From assembly GCA_046598415.1 (NCBI GenBank), contig JBKJIG010000169.1, forward strand, positions 1 to 12,420: 12,420 nucleotides of DNA, in the 5' to 3' direction. Shown here piece by piece: positions 12,303 to 12,420 of this stretch (position 1 is the stretch's first letter; each line of letters begins with the position of its first letter). Made by a program: the position numbers and the translations under genes. The stretch is from VFJZ01 sp046598415. Lineage in GTDB: Bacteria; Actinomycetota; Thermoleophilia; Gaiellales; F1-60-MAGs149. Under the pieces are notes generated by a model. That model was not told where the DNA came from and did no database searches. It saw nothing but the letters and a program-made list of their open reading frames with translations.

Positions 12303-12420
12303 TCGGACGTTCGTGATCGTGGGTGCCGGGTTGGCGGGTGCGCGGGCGGTGGAGGTGTTGCGGTCGGAGGGGTTTGATGGGCGGGTGGTGCTGGTCGGGT
12401 CGGAGCTGGAGCGGCCGTAT
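12292..12420 (+). CDS. FAD/NAD(P)-dependent oxidoreductase, ferredoxin reductase-like (5' part only)
   Basis: 43 codons are visible before the window ends. The N-terminus MPDSRTFVIVGAGLAGARAV carries the FAD-binding Rossmann motif G-x-G-x-x-G (GAGLAG), followed by LRSEGFDGRVVLVGSELERPY, the usual opening of ferredoxin/rubredoxin-reductase-type flavoproteins of the pyridine nucleotide-disulfide oxidoreductase fold. The ATG at 12292 has GAGGAG about 5 nt upstream and overlaps folE by 11 nt, so the two are probably co-transcribed. Codons here are unusually rich in G-ending forms (GTG, TTG, GGG) compared with the genes further left. The exact subfamily and electron partner cannot be read from this fragment. 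Confidence 0.8.
   Translation, partial: MPDSRTFVIVGAGLAGARAVEVLRSEGFDGRVVLVGSELERPY

Overview
This 12.4-kb window is very GC-rich and carries 15 genes with strong third-position G/C bias. The gene set fits a high-GC actinobacterium: an ankyrin protein of the LEQLRRRAKDLL type, an ECF sigma factor with a small zinc-finger partner, DUF1348 and Cupin_3 proteins, GTG starts, GTGA stop-start overlaps and several leaders without a Shine-Dalgarno site. A Thermoleophilia/Solirubrobacterales relative is my best guess, not a demonstrated placement. There is no rRNA, tRNA, CRISPR array or phage module.

Layout. (1) 1-2120, minus strand: an AAC(3)-I-like GNAT acetyltransferase followed by a secreted TPR protein that runs off the left edge. 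(2) 2226-4743, plus strand: a YCII/DGPF protein, a rhodanese plus metallo-beta-lactamase persulfide-dioxygenase-like enzyme, a VOC protein and a Cupin_3 protein. These are separated by 90-150-bp gaps, several with their own -10-like hexamer, so they look like single genes rather than an operon. (3) 4745-6151, minus: an ankyrin-repeat protein whose stop codon lies 1 nt from that of the cupin gene. (4) 9545 down to 6313, minus: a two-gene carbohydrate operon in which a GT4 glycosyltransferase fused to an (alpha/alpha)6-type domain is translationally coupled to a GH130 beta-mannoside phosphorylase/hydrolase. (5) 9691-9966, plus: a small unknown protein. (6) 11580 down to 9979, minus: a tightly coupled four-gene operon (unknown 73-aa protein, ECF sigma factor, zinc-finger putative anti-sigma, DUF1348/NTF2-like protein). 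(7) 11667-12420, plus: a GTP cyclohydrolase I of the CMHH type overlapping the start of an FAD/NAD(P) oxidoreductase cut by the right edge.

The most striking non-coding feature fills the 86-bp gap between the divergent sigma operon and folE. It is a near-perfect inverted repeat (two 31-nt arms with one mismatch, 16-nt loop) flanked on both sides by the 7-bp direct repeat TGCATGA. That is the layout of a small non-autonomous insertion (MITE-like) with a target-site duplication. Each copy of the duplicated 7 bp contains the start codon of one flanking gene, and neither gene has a visible ribosome-binding site next to the element. Other points of interest are the reversed domain order of the rhodanese/MBL fusion, the altered E-x7-E motif in the GT4 enzyme, and the secreted TPR protein with a Cys-rich C-terminal region I do not recognise.
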